Below are positions 51,956-63,040 of a stretch of 64,000 bases of DNA, in pieces. Origin of the DNA: Janibacter indicus. Its GTDB lineage: Bacteria > Actinomycetota > Actinomycetes > Actinomycetales > Dermatophilaceae. A model generated the notes under the pieces. That model did not search any database and had not been told where the DNA came from. It saw nothing but the letters and a program-made list of their open reading frames with translations. Location: the NCBI RefSeq assembly GCF_900176385.1, contig NZ_FWXN01000007.1, positions 1 to 64,000 of the forward strand, read 5' to 3'. A program made the translations under genes and the position numbers. How positions within the stretch are numbered: the stretch's first letter is position 1; every line of letters begins with the position of its first letter.

Positions 51956-54748
51956 GTGCCCGGATCGGCAGATCACCTCAGCGACGGACCCATCCTCAAC
52001 GGGATTCCGACCCACTTGCCGGACATCAACTCGGAGGAGACGGCGGAGTGGCTCGAGTCCATCGATGCGCTCATCGACGAGTCCGGCCGCTCGCGGGCCC
52101 GCTACGTGATGCTGCGTCTGCTGGAGCGCGCGCGGATGAAGCGCGTGGGCGTGCCGTCGCTGACGACGACCGACTACGTCAACACGATCTCGCCGTCCAA
52201 CGAGCCCTGGTACCCCGGTGACGAGGAGGTCGAGCGCCAGTACCGCGCCTGGATCCGCTGGAACGCCGCGATCCAGGTCCACCGCGCCCAGCGTCCCGGG
52301 CTCGGCGTGGGCGGTCACATCTCCTCGTATGCCTCCGCGGCGACGATGTACGAGGTGGGCTTCAACCACTTCTGGCGCGGCAAGGACCACCCCGGCGGCG
52401 GCGACCAGATCTTCATCCAGGGCCATGCCTCCCCCGGCATGTATGCCCGGGCCTTCCTCGAGGGGAGGCTCGACGAGCAGGAGATGGACGGCTTCCGCCA
52501 GGAGGCCGCGCACCTCGCCGGCCAGGCCGACTCGGGCCTGCCGTCCTATCCCCACCCGCGGCTCATGCAAGACTTCTGGGAGTTCCCGACGGTGTCGATG
52601 GGCATCGGCCCGATGAACGCGATCTACCAGGCGCAGTTCAACAAGTACCTGCACAACCGGGGCATCAAGGACACCTCCCAGCAGCACGTGTGGGCCTTCC
52701 TCGGCGACGGCGAGATGGACGAGCCGGAGAGCCGTGGCCTGCTGCAGACCGCGGCCTTCGAGGAGCTGGACAACCTCACCTTCGTCGTCAACTGCAACCT
52801 CCAGCGGCTCGACGGCCCGGTCCGTGGCAACGGCAAGATCATCCAGGAGCTCGAGGCCTACTTCCGCGGAGCCGGGTGGAATGTCATCAAGGTCGTCTGG
52901 GGCCGGGGGTGGGACCCGCTCCTCGCCGCCGACCGGCACGGGGCGCTCGTCAACCTCATGAACCAGACGCCGGACGGCGACTACCAGACCTTCCGCGCCA
53001 ACGACGGCGCCTACGTGCGGGACAACTTCTTCAACCGCGACCCCCGGACCCGCAAGCTCGTCGAGGACTGGTCCGACGCCGACATCTGGTGGAAGCTCAA
53101 GCGCGGTGGCCACGACTACAACAAGGTCTACGCCGCCTACCGCGCCGCGATGGAGCACACCGGTCAGCCGACGGTGATCCTCGCGAAGACGATCAAGGGG
53201 TACGGCCTCGGCTCGAGCTTCGCCGGGCGCAACGCGACCCACCAGATGAAGAAGCTGACGATCGAGGACCTCAAGGGCCTGCGGGACGGGCTGAAGATCC
53301 CGATCTCGGACGAGGAGCTCGAGAAGGACCCCTACCTGCCGCCCTACTACCACCCGGGCGAGGACGACGAGGCGATCCAGTACCTCAAGGAGCGCCGGAC
53401 GAAGCTCGGAGGCGGTCTGCCCTCGCGGCGGGTGCAGTACGCCGCCCCGCCCCTCCCGGGCGACAAGGCCTACAGCCAGATGGCGAAGGGTTCCGGCAAG
53501 CAGGAGATCGCCACGACGATGGCCTGGGTCCGGCTCATCAAGGACCTCATGCGGGAGCAGGGCTTCGGCGATCGGATCGTGCCGATCATCCCCGACGAGG
53601 CGCGGACCTTCGGGATGGACTCCTTCTTCCCGAACAAGAAGATCTACAACCCCCACGGGCAGAACTACACCTCGGTCGACGCGGACCTCATGCTCGCCTA
53701 CAAGGAGTCCGAGCAGGGGCAGATCCTCCACACCGGCATCAACGAGGCGGGGTCGGTGGCTGCCTTCACCGCTGCGGCGACGAGCTATGCCACGCACGGC
53801 GAGCCGATGATCCCGGTCTACATCTTCTACTCGATGTTCGGCTTCCAGCGGACCGGCGACGGGATCTGGGCGGCCGCCGACCAGATGTCCCGCGGCTTCA
53901 TGCTCGGCGCGACCGCCGGGCGGACCACGCTCACGGGTGAGGGTCTCCAGCACGCCGACGGCCACTCGCCGCTGCTCGCCGCGACCAACCCCGCTGTCGT
54001 GGCCTGGGACCCGGCCTACGGCTTCGAGATCGCGCACATCATGCGTGACGGCCTCGAGCGGATGTACGGAGGGGACGCCCCTCAGGCCGACCCGAGCCGC
54101 AACCTCATCTACTACCTCACCCTCTACAACGAGCCGATCGTCCAGCCGGCCGAGCCCGAGGGGCTCGACGTCGACGGGCTCCTCAAGGGCATCTACCGCT
54201 ACTCCGCGGGTGACGACTCCGGGCTCGGCGACACCCCGCCGCGCTGCCAGCTCCTCGGGAGCGGCGTCGGCATGCCGTGGGCGCTCGAGGCCCAGGAGCT
54301 GCTGCGCGAGGACTGGGGCGTCGTCGCCGACGTCTGGTCGGTCACGAGCTGGAGCGAGCTGCGCCGTGAGGCGATGGCCTGCGACGAGCACCGCTTCCTC
54401 CACCCCGAGGAGGAGCGCCGCACGCCGTACGTCACGCAGGCGCTCGAGGGGTCGGTCGGCCCGATCGTCGCCGTCTCGGACTACATGAAGCAGGTCCAGG
54501 ACCAGATCCGCCCGTGGGTCCCCGAGGAGTACTCCGCGCTGGGCACGGACGGGTTCGGCTTCTCCGACACCCGGGCTGCCGCGCGCCGCTACTTCCACGT
54601 CGACGGCCCGTCGATGGCGGTCCGCGCCCTCCAGATGCTCGCCGACCGGGGCTGGGTCGCCGAGGACGTGCCGGCGAAGGCCGCCGAGAAGTACCGGCTG
54701 CTCGACGTCACCGCCGGGACGTCCGGCAACGCCGGGGGCGACGCCTGA
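51956..54748 (+). CDS. aceE: Pyruvate dehydrogenase E1 component, homodimeric
   Basis: ThDP-dependent E1 of the pyruvate dehydrogenase complex, 930 residues, the usual size of the homodimeric type. [26 protein letters not shown], the ThDP-binding [12 protein letters not shown] and the late [14 protein letters not shown] are characteristic; [14 protein letters not shown] lies in the pyrimidine domain. GTG 51956 follows AAAGGA. E2/E3 genes are not in the window; in actinobacteria aceE commonly stands alone and shares E2 with other complexes. Confidence 0.98.
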   Translation: MPGSADHLSDGPILNGIPTHLPDINSEETAEWLESIDALIDESGRSRARYVMLRLLERARMKRVGVPSLTTTDYVNTISPSNEPWYPGDEEVERQYRAWIRWNAAIQVHRAQRPGLGVGGHISSYASAATMYEVGFNHFWRGKDHPGGGDQIFIQGHASPGMYARAFLEGRLDEQEMDGFRQEAAHLAGQADSGLPSYPHPRLMQDFWEFPTVSMGIGPMNAIYQAQFNKYLHNRGIKDTSQQHVWAFLGDGEMDEPESRGLLQTAAFEELDNLTFVVNCNLQRLDGPVRGNGKIIQELEAYFRGAGWNVIKVVWGRGWDPLLAADRHGALVNLMNQTPDGDYQTFRANDGAYVRDNFFNRDPRTRKLVEDWSDADIWWKLKRGGHDYNKVYAAYRAAMEHTGQPTVILAKTIKGYGLGSSFAGRNATHQMKKLTIEDLKGLRDGLKIPISDEELEKDPYLPPYYHPGEDDEAIQYLKERRTKLGGGLPSRRVQYAAPPLPGDKAYSQMAKGSGKQEIATTMAWVRLIKDLMREQGFGDRIVPIIPDEARTFGMDSFFPNKKIYNPHGQNYTSVDADLMLAYKESEQGQILHTGINEAGSVAAFTAAATSYATHGEPMIPVYIFYSMFGFQRTGDGIWAAADQMSRGFMLGATAGRTTLTGEGLQHADGHSPLLAATNPAVVAWDPAYGFEIAHIMRDGLERMYGGDAPQADPSRNLIYYLTLYNEPIVQPAEPEGLDVDGLLKGIYRYSAGDDSGLGDTPPRCQLLGSGVGMPWALEAQELLREDWGVVADVWSVTSWSELRREAMACDEHRFLHPEEERRTPYVTQALEGSVGPIVAVSDYMKQVQDQIRPWVPEEYSALGTDGFGFSDTRAAARRYFHVDGPSMAVRALQMLADRGWVAEDVPAKAAEKYRLLDVTAGTSGNAGGDA

Positions 54749-54766
54749 CCCGGCGCAGGTCACGGC

Positions 54767-55600
54767 TCAGCGCACACCCTCCCGGAGGCCACGGACTCGC
54801 TCGACGAGTCTCGTGGCCTCCGGGCTGTCGAGGCGGATGCCGAGCAGGGGCAGGAGCTCGGGCAGCTCCTCCACCGCGTACGGACGCTGCCGCGAGGGCT
54901 CCCCTGCCCTCCGCTCGGTGATCGTGTCCGTGGACACCGACACCTGGACCGGGGTGCCGTCGGCGGCCACCCCGTGGCGAGCGAGCGTGAGCGAGCGGCG
55001 GAAGTGCGAGCGCGGCGACGTGGACGTCCAGTGGTGGCCCATCGCGACATCGACCTCCCGCACCTGCAGCTCGTCCATCGTGTGCATGTGCTCCCAGCCC
55101 CCGGAGCGCACCCGCCACAGCTGCCAGGCCGCGCCGGCGCTCCCTTCGTCGACCCGGCGGATCTCGTGCGGCCAGATCCCGCCCTCGACGCGGGCACCGT
55201 CGCGCAGCTCGATCGGCGCCGTCGGCGGCACCCCGATGCCGGGGTCGCACAGGTGGCGAACGCCGTCGATCGTCACGACCACCGCGAGGTGGGTCCGTGG
55301 GGCCGTGGCCGGGTCACCGACGCGCCCGAGGAGCAGGCGGGCGTCGTAGCCGAGGGCGAGGAGCACCGCATTGAAGAGGGTCGCGTGCTCGAAGCAGTAC
55401 CCGCCCCGGTGGTGGTCGAGGAACTTCGCCCCGACCGTGTCGAGGTCCACGCCCCGGTGCTGGCCGAGGAGCACGTCGACGGTGTCGAAGGGGAAGGTCG
55501 TCACGTGGGCGTGGAGTAGCCGGGTCAGCGCCGCGAGGGACGGAGTCTCCTCCGCAGCGCCCGTGCGCCCGAGGTATGCGGCCAGGTCGATGTCGGTCAT
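54767..55600 (-). CDS. nat: Arylamine N-acetyltransferase
   Basis: Acetyl-CoA-dependent acetyl transfer to arylamines and hydrazines, 277 residues. Catalytic triad C69 (RGGYCFEH), H104 (THLAV) and D119 (CDPGIG). C-terminal beta-barrel and lid domain are complete. ATG 55600 overlaps the DUF2470 gene stop (ATGA), so it is co-translated with a gene that has an iron box; that link between NAT and iron is unusual. Convergent with aceE. Confidence 0.95.
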   Translation of the reverse strand: MTDIDLAAYLGRTGAAEETPSLAALTRLLHAHVTTFPFDTVDVLLGQHRGVDLDTVGAKFLDHHRGGYCFEHATLFNAVLLALGYDARLLLGRVGDPATAPRTHLAVVVTIDGVRHLCDPGIGVPPTAPIELRDGARVEGGIWPHEIRRVDEGSAGAAWQLWRVRSGGWEHMHTMDELQVREVDVAMGHHWTSTSPRSHFRRSLTLARHGVAADGTPVQVSVSTDTITERRAGEPSRQRPYAVEELPELLPLLGIRLDSPEATRLVERVRGLREGVR

Positions 55601-56370
55601 GGGCCGAGTCTGTGACCTGAAGTCCGGTTGAGGTCAAGACCACCACGGACCGAGCAGCTCACCCCCGCGGCATGCACCGCCATGATGCTCGTGAGCGCCT
55701 CGACCGCCTCGCACCCGCACCGGACACGCTGCGGGAAGGCCACCCTGATGTCGCGCTGGTAGGTGCCCATGTGCTCACGGAGCACGATGCCCCGCTCGTC
55801 GGCGTGGACCGGACGGACCACCGCGACCGGCTGCACCTCGTGGGCCACGAGATCACGCAGGTCGTCGCGGTGGTGCTGATCGAGGTGGGCCATCCAGCCG
55901 TCCTGCCAGCCGCCGAGGGCGTCGATGTCCGCGAGGGCGTAGTCCCCGGCGTCGACGTCGACGGGCGACCGGTCGGAGCGGCCCCGCTCGACGGTCCATT
56001 CGAGCGTGACGGTGTCCGGGACGAGGCGGCCGACGAGCCCGTCCTCGGCCAGACCGAGGTGCTCGCGGAGGTCGTCGGTGACGGGCTCCGTCATGACCTC
56101 GGCCGGGCCGGAGAGTCGCACCAGCCCGCGCAGGCGCCCCGGGTGCGCCACCGACGAGACGTCGTACGCGACCGCGTCGACGACCGGTCCGGGCTCACCC
56201 GGGACCGCCAGGTGGACGCAGTCGGGAGCGGCCTCCGCCAGGGCGAAGAACACCGCTCCGGAGCCGTCGGTGGCGTGCCGGCTGACGGGAGCACGGCTGC
56301 CCATCAGTCCCACCTCGAGGCAGCTCGCTGTCGCGACCACCGTCCTGGCCAGCAGTGCGTCCTGTGCCAC
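55597..56370 (-). CDS. DUF2470 protein (HugZ-like), iron-regulated
   Basis: 257 residues. N-terminal part resembles the split-barrel flavin/haem-binding fold (VHLAVPGEPGPVVDAVAYDVSSV, LRGLVRLSGPAEVM); C-terminal DUF2470 domain has HHRDDLRDLVAHEV, VRPVHADERGIVLREHMGTY and QRDIRVAFPQRV. Related proteins act in haem breakdown or reductive iron mobilisation; the exact reaction is unknown. GTG 56370 is preceded by GGAGGAGG. A DtxR-type box lies just upstream, so it should be made in low iron. Confidence 0.8.
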   Translation of the reverse strand: MAQDALLARTVVATASCLEVGLMGSRAPVSRHATDGSGAVFFALAEAAPDCVHLAVPGEPGPVVDAVAYDVSSVAHPGRLRGLVRLSGPAEVMTEPVTDDLREHLGLAEDGLVGRLVPDTVTLEWTVERGRSDRSPVDVDAGDYALADIDALGGWQDGWMAHLDQHHRDDLRDLVAHEVQPVAVVRPVHADERGIVLREHMGTYQRDIRVAFPQRVRCGCEAVEALTSIMAVHAAGVSCSVRGGLDLNRTSGHRLGP

Positions 56371-56392
56371 TGGGGCCTCCTCCACGTCGAAT

Positions 56393-56411
56393 GAAGGTAA
56401 GCCTAACCTCA
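56393..56411 (-). promoter_or_regulatory. DtxR/IdeR-type iron box of the DUF2470-nat operon
   Basis: GAAGGTAAGCCTAACCTCA matches the DtxR/IdeR consensus at 15 of 19 positions, the best of the two iron boxes. It covers the expected promoter of the DUF2470 gene, 23 bp before its start, and touches the preceding terminator hairpin. Confidence 0.7.
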
Positions 56412-56412
56412 T

Positions 56413-56451
56413 GACGAAGGGAGGGTGCGCCGGGCGCGCCCTCCCTTCGTC
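56413..56451 (-). terminator. Terminator of the glycerophosphodiesterase gene
   Basis: GACGAAGGGAGGG pairs with CCCTCCCTTCGTC over 13 bp, extended by a GCGC core. It starts 13 bases after the glycerophosphodiesterase stop and abuts the iron box of the next gene. Inverted CGAAGGG pair; no T-run. Confidence 0.8.
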
Positions 56452-56463
56452 CTGCCGGTCGGC

Positions 56464-57612
56464 TCAGTCCTGCTCGAGGAAGTCCGCGCGCGCCTCGACG
56501 CAGACATCGGGCTGATCGCAGAAGGCGCCGTCGATGCCGACCTCGAAGAAGCGGGTCACCTCGTCCTTGGCCCGGCCGTGCGTCGCCGGGTCGGTGCCGA
56601 TGCGGTAGTCGACCGGCAGGAAGGAGTTTTCCGAGCGGAAGGTCCACGGCGTGACCTTGAGCCCCGCGGCGTGGGCGTCCTCGACGAAGCTCGTCGGCTC
56701 ACCCAGGCTGCCGTCGGCGTTGCGCGCGATGACGGCGTTCTTCTCCGGGCCGAAGCCGTCGATCCACTGCGACAGGTCTTGCATCGACGCGGCGGTGGTC
56801 AGCTCGGCATAGGTCGTCCCCTGCTCGTGCAGGTCGTAGGGGCCGCCCTTGACCGTCGTGAGGAAGGTGCTCTTGCCCTTGTAGCCGTGCTCGTCACGCA
56901 GGTCCTTGAGCGCGGTGAGCTCGAAGGACTGCACCCACAGCGGCGCCTTGGGGTGGTTGAGGTGGTACTCGGTGACCAGACGGGCGACCTCGGCCTCGGG
57001 GTCGAAGCCCTCGTCGTGGAGGTAGGTGGAGTGCTTGATCTCCGGGATGATGCCGATGACGCGACCGGTCTTGCGGGACAGGGCCTCTCGCGTGGCGAGC
57101 ACCTCCTCGAAGGTGGGCACCTCGAACTGCCCGTCGTAGCTCGCAGACTCTGGACGCATGCTGCCCAGGCGCTCCTTGGCGCGCAGGGTCTTCAGCTCGG
57201 CGAGCGTGAAGTCGTCGACGAACCACCCCGTCACGGGCTTGCCGTCGAGGTTCTTGGTCGTCTTGCGGTCGGCGAACTCCGGGTGGTCGGCGACGTCGGT
57301 CGTCCCCGAGATCTCCGGCTCGTGGCGGTCGACGAGCACGCCGTCCTTGGTCATCACCAGGTCGGGCTCGATGTAGTCGGCACCCTGCTCGACGGCCAGG
57401 TCGTAGGCGGCCAGCGTGTGCTCCGGGCGGTAGCCGGAGGCACCGCGGTGGGCGAGGACGAGGGGGTCGGCCATGTTCTTCTCCCGGTATCCCGGTTTAC
57501 CGGAGGACTGGGACTTCTCCGGCGAGGCGGCCGGCGTGGCGGTCGCGGTCGCGGCCGGCACGACGAGTGCCGCGGCGGCGACGAGGGCGGTGGCGATCTT
57601 GGTGGCGTTCAT
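56464..57612 (-). CDS. Secreted glycerophosphodiester phosphodiesterase
   Basis: GDPD-family TIM barrel releasing glycerol 3-phosphate from deacylated phospholipids or teichoic acid, 382 residues. Signal peptide MNATKIATALVAAAALVVPA with AxA cleavage near residue 25. Active-site H55-R56 in LAHRGASGYRPEHT, E82 and D84 in YIEPDLV, H97 in VDRHE. A GlpQ-type (periplasm/extracellular) role fits the signal. Monocistronic, ended by the hairpin at 56413. Confidence 0.95.
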   Translation of the reverse strand: MNATKIATALVAAAALVVPAATATATPAASPEKSQSSGKPGYREKNMADPLVLAHRGASGYRPEHTLAAYDLAVEQGADYIEPDLVMTKDGVLVDRHEPEISGTTDVADHPEFADRKTTKNLDGKPVTGWFVDDFTLAELKTLRAKERLGSMRPESASYDGQFEVPTFEEVLATREALSRKTGRVIGIIPEIKHSTYLHDEGFDPEAEVARLVTEYHLNHPKAPLWVQSFELTALKDLRDEHGYKGKSTFLTTVKGGPYDLHEQGTTYAELTTAASMQDLSQWIDGFGPEKNAVIARNADGSLGEPTSFVEDAHAAGLKVTPWTFRSENSFLPVDYRIGTDPATHGRAKDEVTRFFEVGIDGAFCDQPDVCVEARADFLEQD

Positions 57613-57684
57613 GGGCGCGACGCTAGGCGGGCCGGCCGCACCCCCGGCCGACGCCGCCGTGTCGGCTCCGTGACCACTCGGTGA

Positions 57685-59190
<1,506 letters not shown>

Positions 59191-59210
59191 GCACTTGTGG
59201 TCTTCGCACA

Positions 59211-59216
59211 TAGGAT
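59211..59216 (+). promoter_or_regulatory. Leaderless promoter (-10) of fasR
   Basis: TAGGAT six bases before the GTG of the regulator gene, and 20 bp after the argG stop. Confidence 0.5.
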
Positions 59217-59222
59217 GACGGG

Positions 59223-60401
59223 GTGTCGCGCCGTGGCCTTGTCTCCCTCACCACCCGTCGGCAGGTGCGCCGCAACGGCGGCGACCTGGCCCGGGCGGCG
59301 ACCCGGCGACTCGAGGCGCAGCACGACTGGTACGCCAGGCTCACTGCCCAGGAGCGCTCGTGGGTCGGGCTCGTCGCGCAGGCCGGCATCGCCAACTTCA
59401 TCCAGTGGCTCGACGGCGAGGAGTCGGCCGACACCCGCACGACCTTCGGTGCCGCGCCCCGGGAGCTGACCCGCACGATCAGCCTCGCCCAGACCCTCGA
59501 GCTGGCTCGCTCGGTCGTCGAGGTCGTCGAGGAGCACGTGGAGGAGCTCGCCAAGCCGGCAGACGTCACCGACCTGCGCATCGCCGTCCTGCGCTACTCG
59601 CGCGAGATCGCCTTCGGCGCCGCGCAGGTCTACGCCCACGCCGCCGAGCAGCGGGGCGCCTGGGACGCCCGGCTCGAGTCGCTCGTCATCGACGCCGTCA
59701 TGCGCGGCGAGGTCGACGAGTCGATCCGCACCCGCGCCGCCGCCCTCGGCTGGGGTGATGTCACCGATCTCGTTGTGCTGGTGGGCGATTCGCCGCGCAG
59801 CAGCGATGACGACGACCCCGCCCTCGCGGTCGGGCAGGTGCACCGCACAGCCCAGCGGCTCGATCTCCCCGTGCTCGCCGGCGTCCAGGGCGCCCGCCTC
59901 GTGGCGGTCGTCGGCTCGGTGCAGGACCCGGCCGCGACGGCTGCCGGGTTCGCCGAGTGCTTCGCCGACGGAGACCTCGTGCACGGACCGCTCGTCACCG
60001 ACCTCACGGAGGGAGCTGTGTCGGCGCACGCCGCCGTCGCCGGGCACGTCGCCGCTCCCGGCTGGCCCGCGCGCCCTCGCCCCGTCGCCGCCGACGACCT
60101 GCTCGGCGAGCGGGCCATCGCCGGCGACGACCTCGCCCGCGCCACGCTCGTCGAGCAGGTGCAGCTGCCCCTCGAGGAGCACCCGAGCCTCCTCGACACC
60201 GCGCGCACACATCTGGAGTCCCCGGGTCTCGAGGCGACCGCACGCACCCTCATCGTCCACGTCAACACCGTCCGCTACCGGCTGGGCCGGATCAGCGAGG
60301 TCATCGGCTACGACCTCACCGTGCCGCACGAGGCCTTCACCGTCCGCGTCGCGCTGACCCTCGGGGCGATCTTGGAGGATCCCTCCAACATCGCGGGGTG
60401 A
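59223..60401 (+). CDS. fasR: PucR/CdaR-family fatty acid synthesis regulator
   Basis: 392-residue regulator: N-terminal helical region, a GGDEF-like/CdaR middle part, and a C-terminal PucR helix-turn-helix, LIVHVNTVRYRLGRISEVIGYDL. Its place directly before fabD-fabH-acpP-fabF is that of streptomycete FasR, which binds and activates the fab promoter. Start GTG 59223 lacks a ribosome site but lies six bases from a -10. The perfect palindrome after its stop is a candidate target. Confidence 0.88.
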   Translation: MSRRGLVSLTTRRQVRRNGGDLARAATRRLEAQHDWYARLTAQERSWVGLVAQAGIANFIQWLDGEESADTRTTFGAAPRELTRTISLAQTLELARSVVEVVEEHVEELAKPADVTDLRIAVLRYSREIAFGAAQVYAHAAEQRGAWDARLESLVIDAVMRGEVDESIRTRAAALGWGDVTDLVVLVGDSPRSSDDDDPALAVGQVHRTAQRLDLPVLAGVQGARLVAVVGSVQDPAATAAGFAECFADGDLVHGPLVTDLTEGAVSAHAAVAGHVAAPGWPARPRPVAADDLLGERAIAGDDLARATLVEQVQLPLEEHPSLLDTARTHLESPGLEATARTLIVHVNTVRYRLGRISEVIGYDLTVPHEAFTVRVALTLGAILEDPSNIAG

Positions 60402-60407
60402 TTCTCT

Positions 60408-60425
60408 GGCGAGGTCGACCTCGCC
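60408..60425. promoter_or_regulatory. 18-bp perfect palindrome, candidate FasR operator
   Basis: GGCGAGGTCGACCTCGCC is fully self-complementary with no loop, which suits a dimer-binding site better than an RNA hairpin. It lies 7-24 bp after the fasR stop and about 20 bp upstream of the fabD -10-like GACTCT (60445-60450). Position supports control of the fab operon by FasR; binding is untested. Confidence 0.5.
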
Positions 60426-60456
60426 CATCTCCCCCCTCGACCGCGACTCTGGATGG

Positions 60457-61638
60457 GTGCTCGCCATCACCTGCCCCGGACAGGGCTCCCAGTCCCCCGG
60501 CTTCCTCAACCCCTGGCTCGAGCTGCCCGGCGTGGCCGACCGCCTGCACTGGCTCTCGGCCGTGGCCGGCATCGACCTCGCCGCGCACGGCACGACGAGC
60601 GACGAGGAGACGATCAAGGACACCGCGATCGCGCAGCCGCTCATCGTCGCCGCGGGCCTGCTCTCGCTGCTGGCCCTCTTCGAGCACCCGGCCGACGGCT
60701 TCCGCGTGGTCGGCGCCGGTGCCGGCCACAGCGTCGGCGAGATCACCGCGGCCAGCGCCGCAGGCGTCATCTCTGCCGAGCAGGCCATGGTCCTCGTCCG
60801 CGAGCGCGGTCGCGGCATGGCCGCCGCGGCACAGGCCACCCCCACCGGGATGAGCGCCGTCCTCGGCGGCGACCCCGACGAGGTGCTCGCGACCATCGCC
60901 CGGCACGGCCTCACCCCCGCCAACATCAACGGCGCCGGCCAGGTCGTGGCCGCCGGCACGATCGAGCAGCTGGCCGCCCTCGCCGAGGCCCCGCCGGCCA
61001 AGGCGCGGGTCATGCCGCTCAAGGTCGCCGGCGCCTTCCACACCGAGCACATGTCCCCCGCCGTCGCCGAGATGGGCCGGCTGGCCCGCGCCGTCTCGAC
61101 CCACGACGCCCGGGTCCCGCTCGTCTCCAACGTCGACGGTGCCGTCATCCACTCCGGCCGCGAGGTGCTCTCCCGCATCGTCAGCCAGGTGAGCAACCCG
61201 GTGCGCTGGGACCTGTGCATGGAGACCCTCAAGGACCTCGGCGTCACCGGGGTCATCGAGATCCCGCCGGCCGGTGCGCTCACGGGTCTGGCCAAGCGCG
61301 GTCTCAAGGGAGTCGAGGTGCTCGCCCTCAAGACGCCCGACGACCTCGAGGCCGCCCACCGCATGGTGCGCGAGCACGGCTCAGCTCGGTCGGCCTCGCA
61401 GCCGACCTGGCGCCTGGTCACCGCACCGGCCAAGGGCACCGTCGAGGTCGGCTCGGCCGGCCCCGGCGCGGCCGTCACCCCGGGCGACGTCGTGGCCCGC
61501 ATCTCCTCCCTTCGCGACACCCTCGAGGTGCGGGCCCACCACGGCGGCACCGTCGTCGAGTGGCTCGTCGAGGACGGCGACCCGGTCTCCCCCGGCCAGC
61601 CCCTGCTGCGCCTGCACCCCGAGGGGTCGATCGCGTGA
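60457..61638 (+). CDS. fabD: Malonyl-CoA:ACP transacylase with C-terminal lipoyl-like domain
   Basis: Loads malonyl onto ACP. The transacylase domain (1-300) has GQGSQ at 8-12, S92 in GHSVGE and H195 in GAFHTEHM. Residues about 317-388 form an added biotinyl/lipoyl-like beta barrel (VTAPAKGTVEV, VTPGDVVARI, GGTVVEWLVEDGDPVSPGQPLL), but the position of the modifiable lysine is Arg353 (SLRDTLEV). Typical FabD ends near 310. GTG 60457 is six bases after a -10-like GACTCT. fabH overlaps by four bases. Confidence 0.95.
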   Translation: MLAITCPGQGSQSPGFLNPWLELPGVADRLHWLSAVAGIDLAAHGTTSDEETIKDTAIAQPLIVAAGLLSLLALFEHPADGFRVVGAGAGHSVGEITAASAAGVISAEQAMVLVRERGRGMAAAAQATPTGMSAVLGGDPDEVLATIARHGLTPANINGAGQVVAAGTIEQLAALAEAPPAKARVMPLKVAGAFHTEHMSPAVAEMGRLARAVSTHDARVPLVSNVDGAVIHSGREVLSRIVSQVSNPVRWDLCMETLKDLGVTGVIEIPPAGALTGLAKRGLKGVEVLALKTPDDLEAAHRMVREHGSARSASQPTWRLVTAPAKGTVEVGSAGPGAAVTPGDVVARISSLRDTLEVRAHHGGTVVEWLVEDGDPVSPGQPLLRLHPEGSIA

Positions 61639-62639
61639 GCACCTCGACCCTGGGCGTCCCCGACGTCCTGCACCACGCCCGGATCACCGGGGTAGGCGCC
61701 TACCGTCCCGAGCACGTGGTCCCCAACAGCGAGATCATCGAGGCGATCGACTCCTCCGACGAGTGGATCCGCGAGCGGTCCGGCATCGCCTCACGCCACA
61801 AGGCGGCCGAGGACGAGAGCGTCGTCGACATGGCCGAGCACGCCTCGCGCGCAGCCCTCGCCTACGCCGGTCTGCGGGCCGAGCAGGTCGGCGCCGTCCT
61901 CGTCGCGACGGTGACCCACCCCTACCAGACCCCCGCGGCGGCCCCGATCCTCGCGGCCCGACTCGGGTCCGGCGCGGCCGCCTTCGACATCTCCGCCGCC
62001 TGCGCGGGCTACTGCCACGCGATCTCCGTGGCCAACGACATGGTGCGGGTCGGCACCGCCGAGCACGTCCTCGTCGTCGGGGTCGAAAAGCTGCTGGACT
62101 TCACCGACCCGCAGGACCGCGGCTCCGCCTTCATCTTCGGCGACGGCGCCGGGGCGGCCATCGTCTCCCGGAGCGAGACACCGGGCATCGGGCCCACCGT
62201 GTGGGGCAGCGACGGCGACAAGCACCGCTTCATCACCCAGCGCGACGCGTGGACGCAGCTGCGCGACGACCGCGACCTGCGCTGGCCGGCGATCATCATG
62301 GAAGGCCCGAGCGTCTTCCGCTGGGCCGTGTGGTCGATGGCCAAGGAGGCCCAGCGCGCCCTCGACGCCGCCGGGGTGCGTGCCGACGAGCTCGCCGCCT
62401 TCATCCCCCACCAGGCCAACGTGCGGATCATCGACCAGATGGCCAAGACCCTCGGCCTGCCCCCGGACCTGCCGATCGCCCGCGACATCGTCACCACCGC
62501 CAACACCTCGGCCGCCTCGGTCCCCCTCGCCATGGAGCGCATGCTCCGCGAGGGCGAGGTCGAGCCCGGCGGTCTGGCACTGCAGATCGGCTTCGGCGCC
62601 GGTCTCGTCTGGGCCGCGCAGGTCGTGACCCTCCCCTAG
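61635..62639 (+). CDS. fabH: 3-oxoacyl-ACP synthase III
   Basis: Starts fatty acid chains by condensing acyl-CoA with malonyl-ACP. 334 residues; catalytic triad C123 (AACAGY), H259 (PHQANVR), N290 (NTSAAS). Actinobacterial FabH usually accept branched primers. GTG 61635 overlaps fabD as GTGA. Confidence 0.98.
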   Translation: MSTSTLGVPDVLHHARITGVGAYRPEHVVPNSEIIEAIDSSDEWIRERSGIASRHKAAEDESVVDMAEHASRAALAYAGLRAEQVGAVLVATVTHPYQTPAAAPILAARLGSGAAAFDISAACAGYCHAISVANDMVRVGTAEHVLVVGVEKLLDFTDPQDRGSAFIFGDGAGAAIVSRSETPGIGPTVWGSDGDKHRFITQRDAWTQLRDDRDLRWPAIIMEGPSVFRWAVWSMAKEAQRALDAAGVRADELAAFIPHQANVRIIDQMAKTLGLPPDLPIARDIVTTANTSAASVPLAMERMLREGEVEPGGLALQIGFGAGLVWAAQVVTLP

Positions 62640-62708
62640 TTCACCCGTCGGTCCGACGGGTCATCGGGCCAGCACACCGCCCCAACCGCACACACAAGGA
62701 GCAGTTCC

Positions 62709-62960
62709 ATGGCATTCAGCGACCAGGAGATCCTCGACGGCCTCGCCGAGATCGTCTCGGAGGAGACCGGTGTCGACGCGTCCGAGGTGACCGCCGACAA
62801 GACCTTCACCGACGACCTCGACGTCGACTCGCTGTCGATGATGACGATCGCCGTCACCGCCGAGGAGAAGTTCGGGGCCAAGATCCCCGACGAGGAGGTC
62901 AAGAACCTCAAGACCGTCGGCGACGCCGTCAACTTCATCAAGGCCAACCAGGCGGCCTGA
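62709..62960 (+). CDS. acpP: Acyl carrier protein
   Basis: Acidic carrier of 83 residues with the phosphopantetheine serine S41 in DVDSLSMM. AAGGAG lies eight bases before ATG 62709. The 69-bp gap after fabH contains only this site. Partner of FabD, FabH and FabF around it. Confidence 0.98.
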   Translation: MAFSDQEILDGLAEIVSEETGVDASEVTADKTFTDDLDVDSLSMMTIAVTAEEKFGAKIPDEEVKNLKTVGDAVNFIKANQAA

Positions 62961-62973
62961 CCACGGTGACGTT

Positions 62974-63000
62974 CCCCCCTTCGTCATGAGCGAAGGGGGG
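62974..63000 (+). terminator. Hairpin between acpP and fabF
   Basis: CCCCCCTTCG pairs with CGAAGGGGGG over 10 bp with a 7-base loop, 13 bp after the acpP stop and 40 bp before fabF. It may end part of the transcripts, giving more acpP than fabF message, or protect the acpP 3' end. Inverted CGAAGGG pair. Confidence 0.7.
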
Positions 63001-63040
63001 AGCCGCCCGGTCCTCGTCCACCGACCCACAGGAGCCCCGC

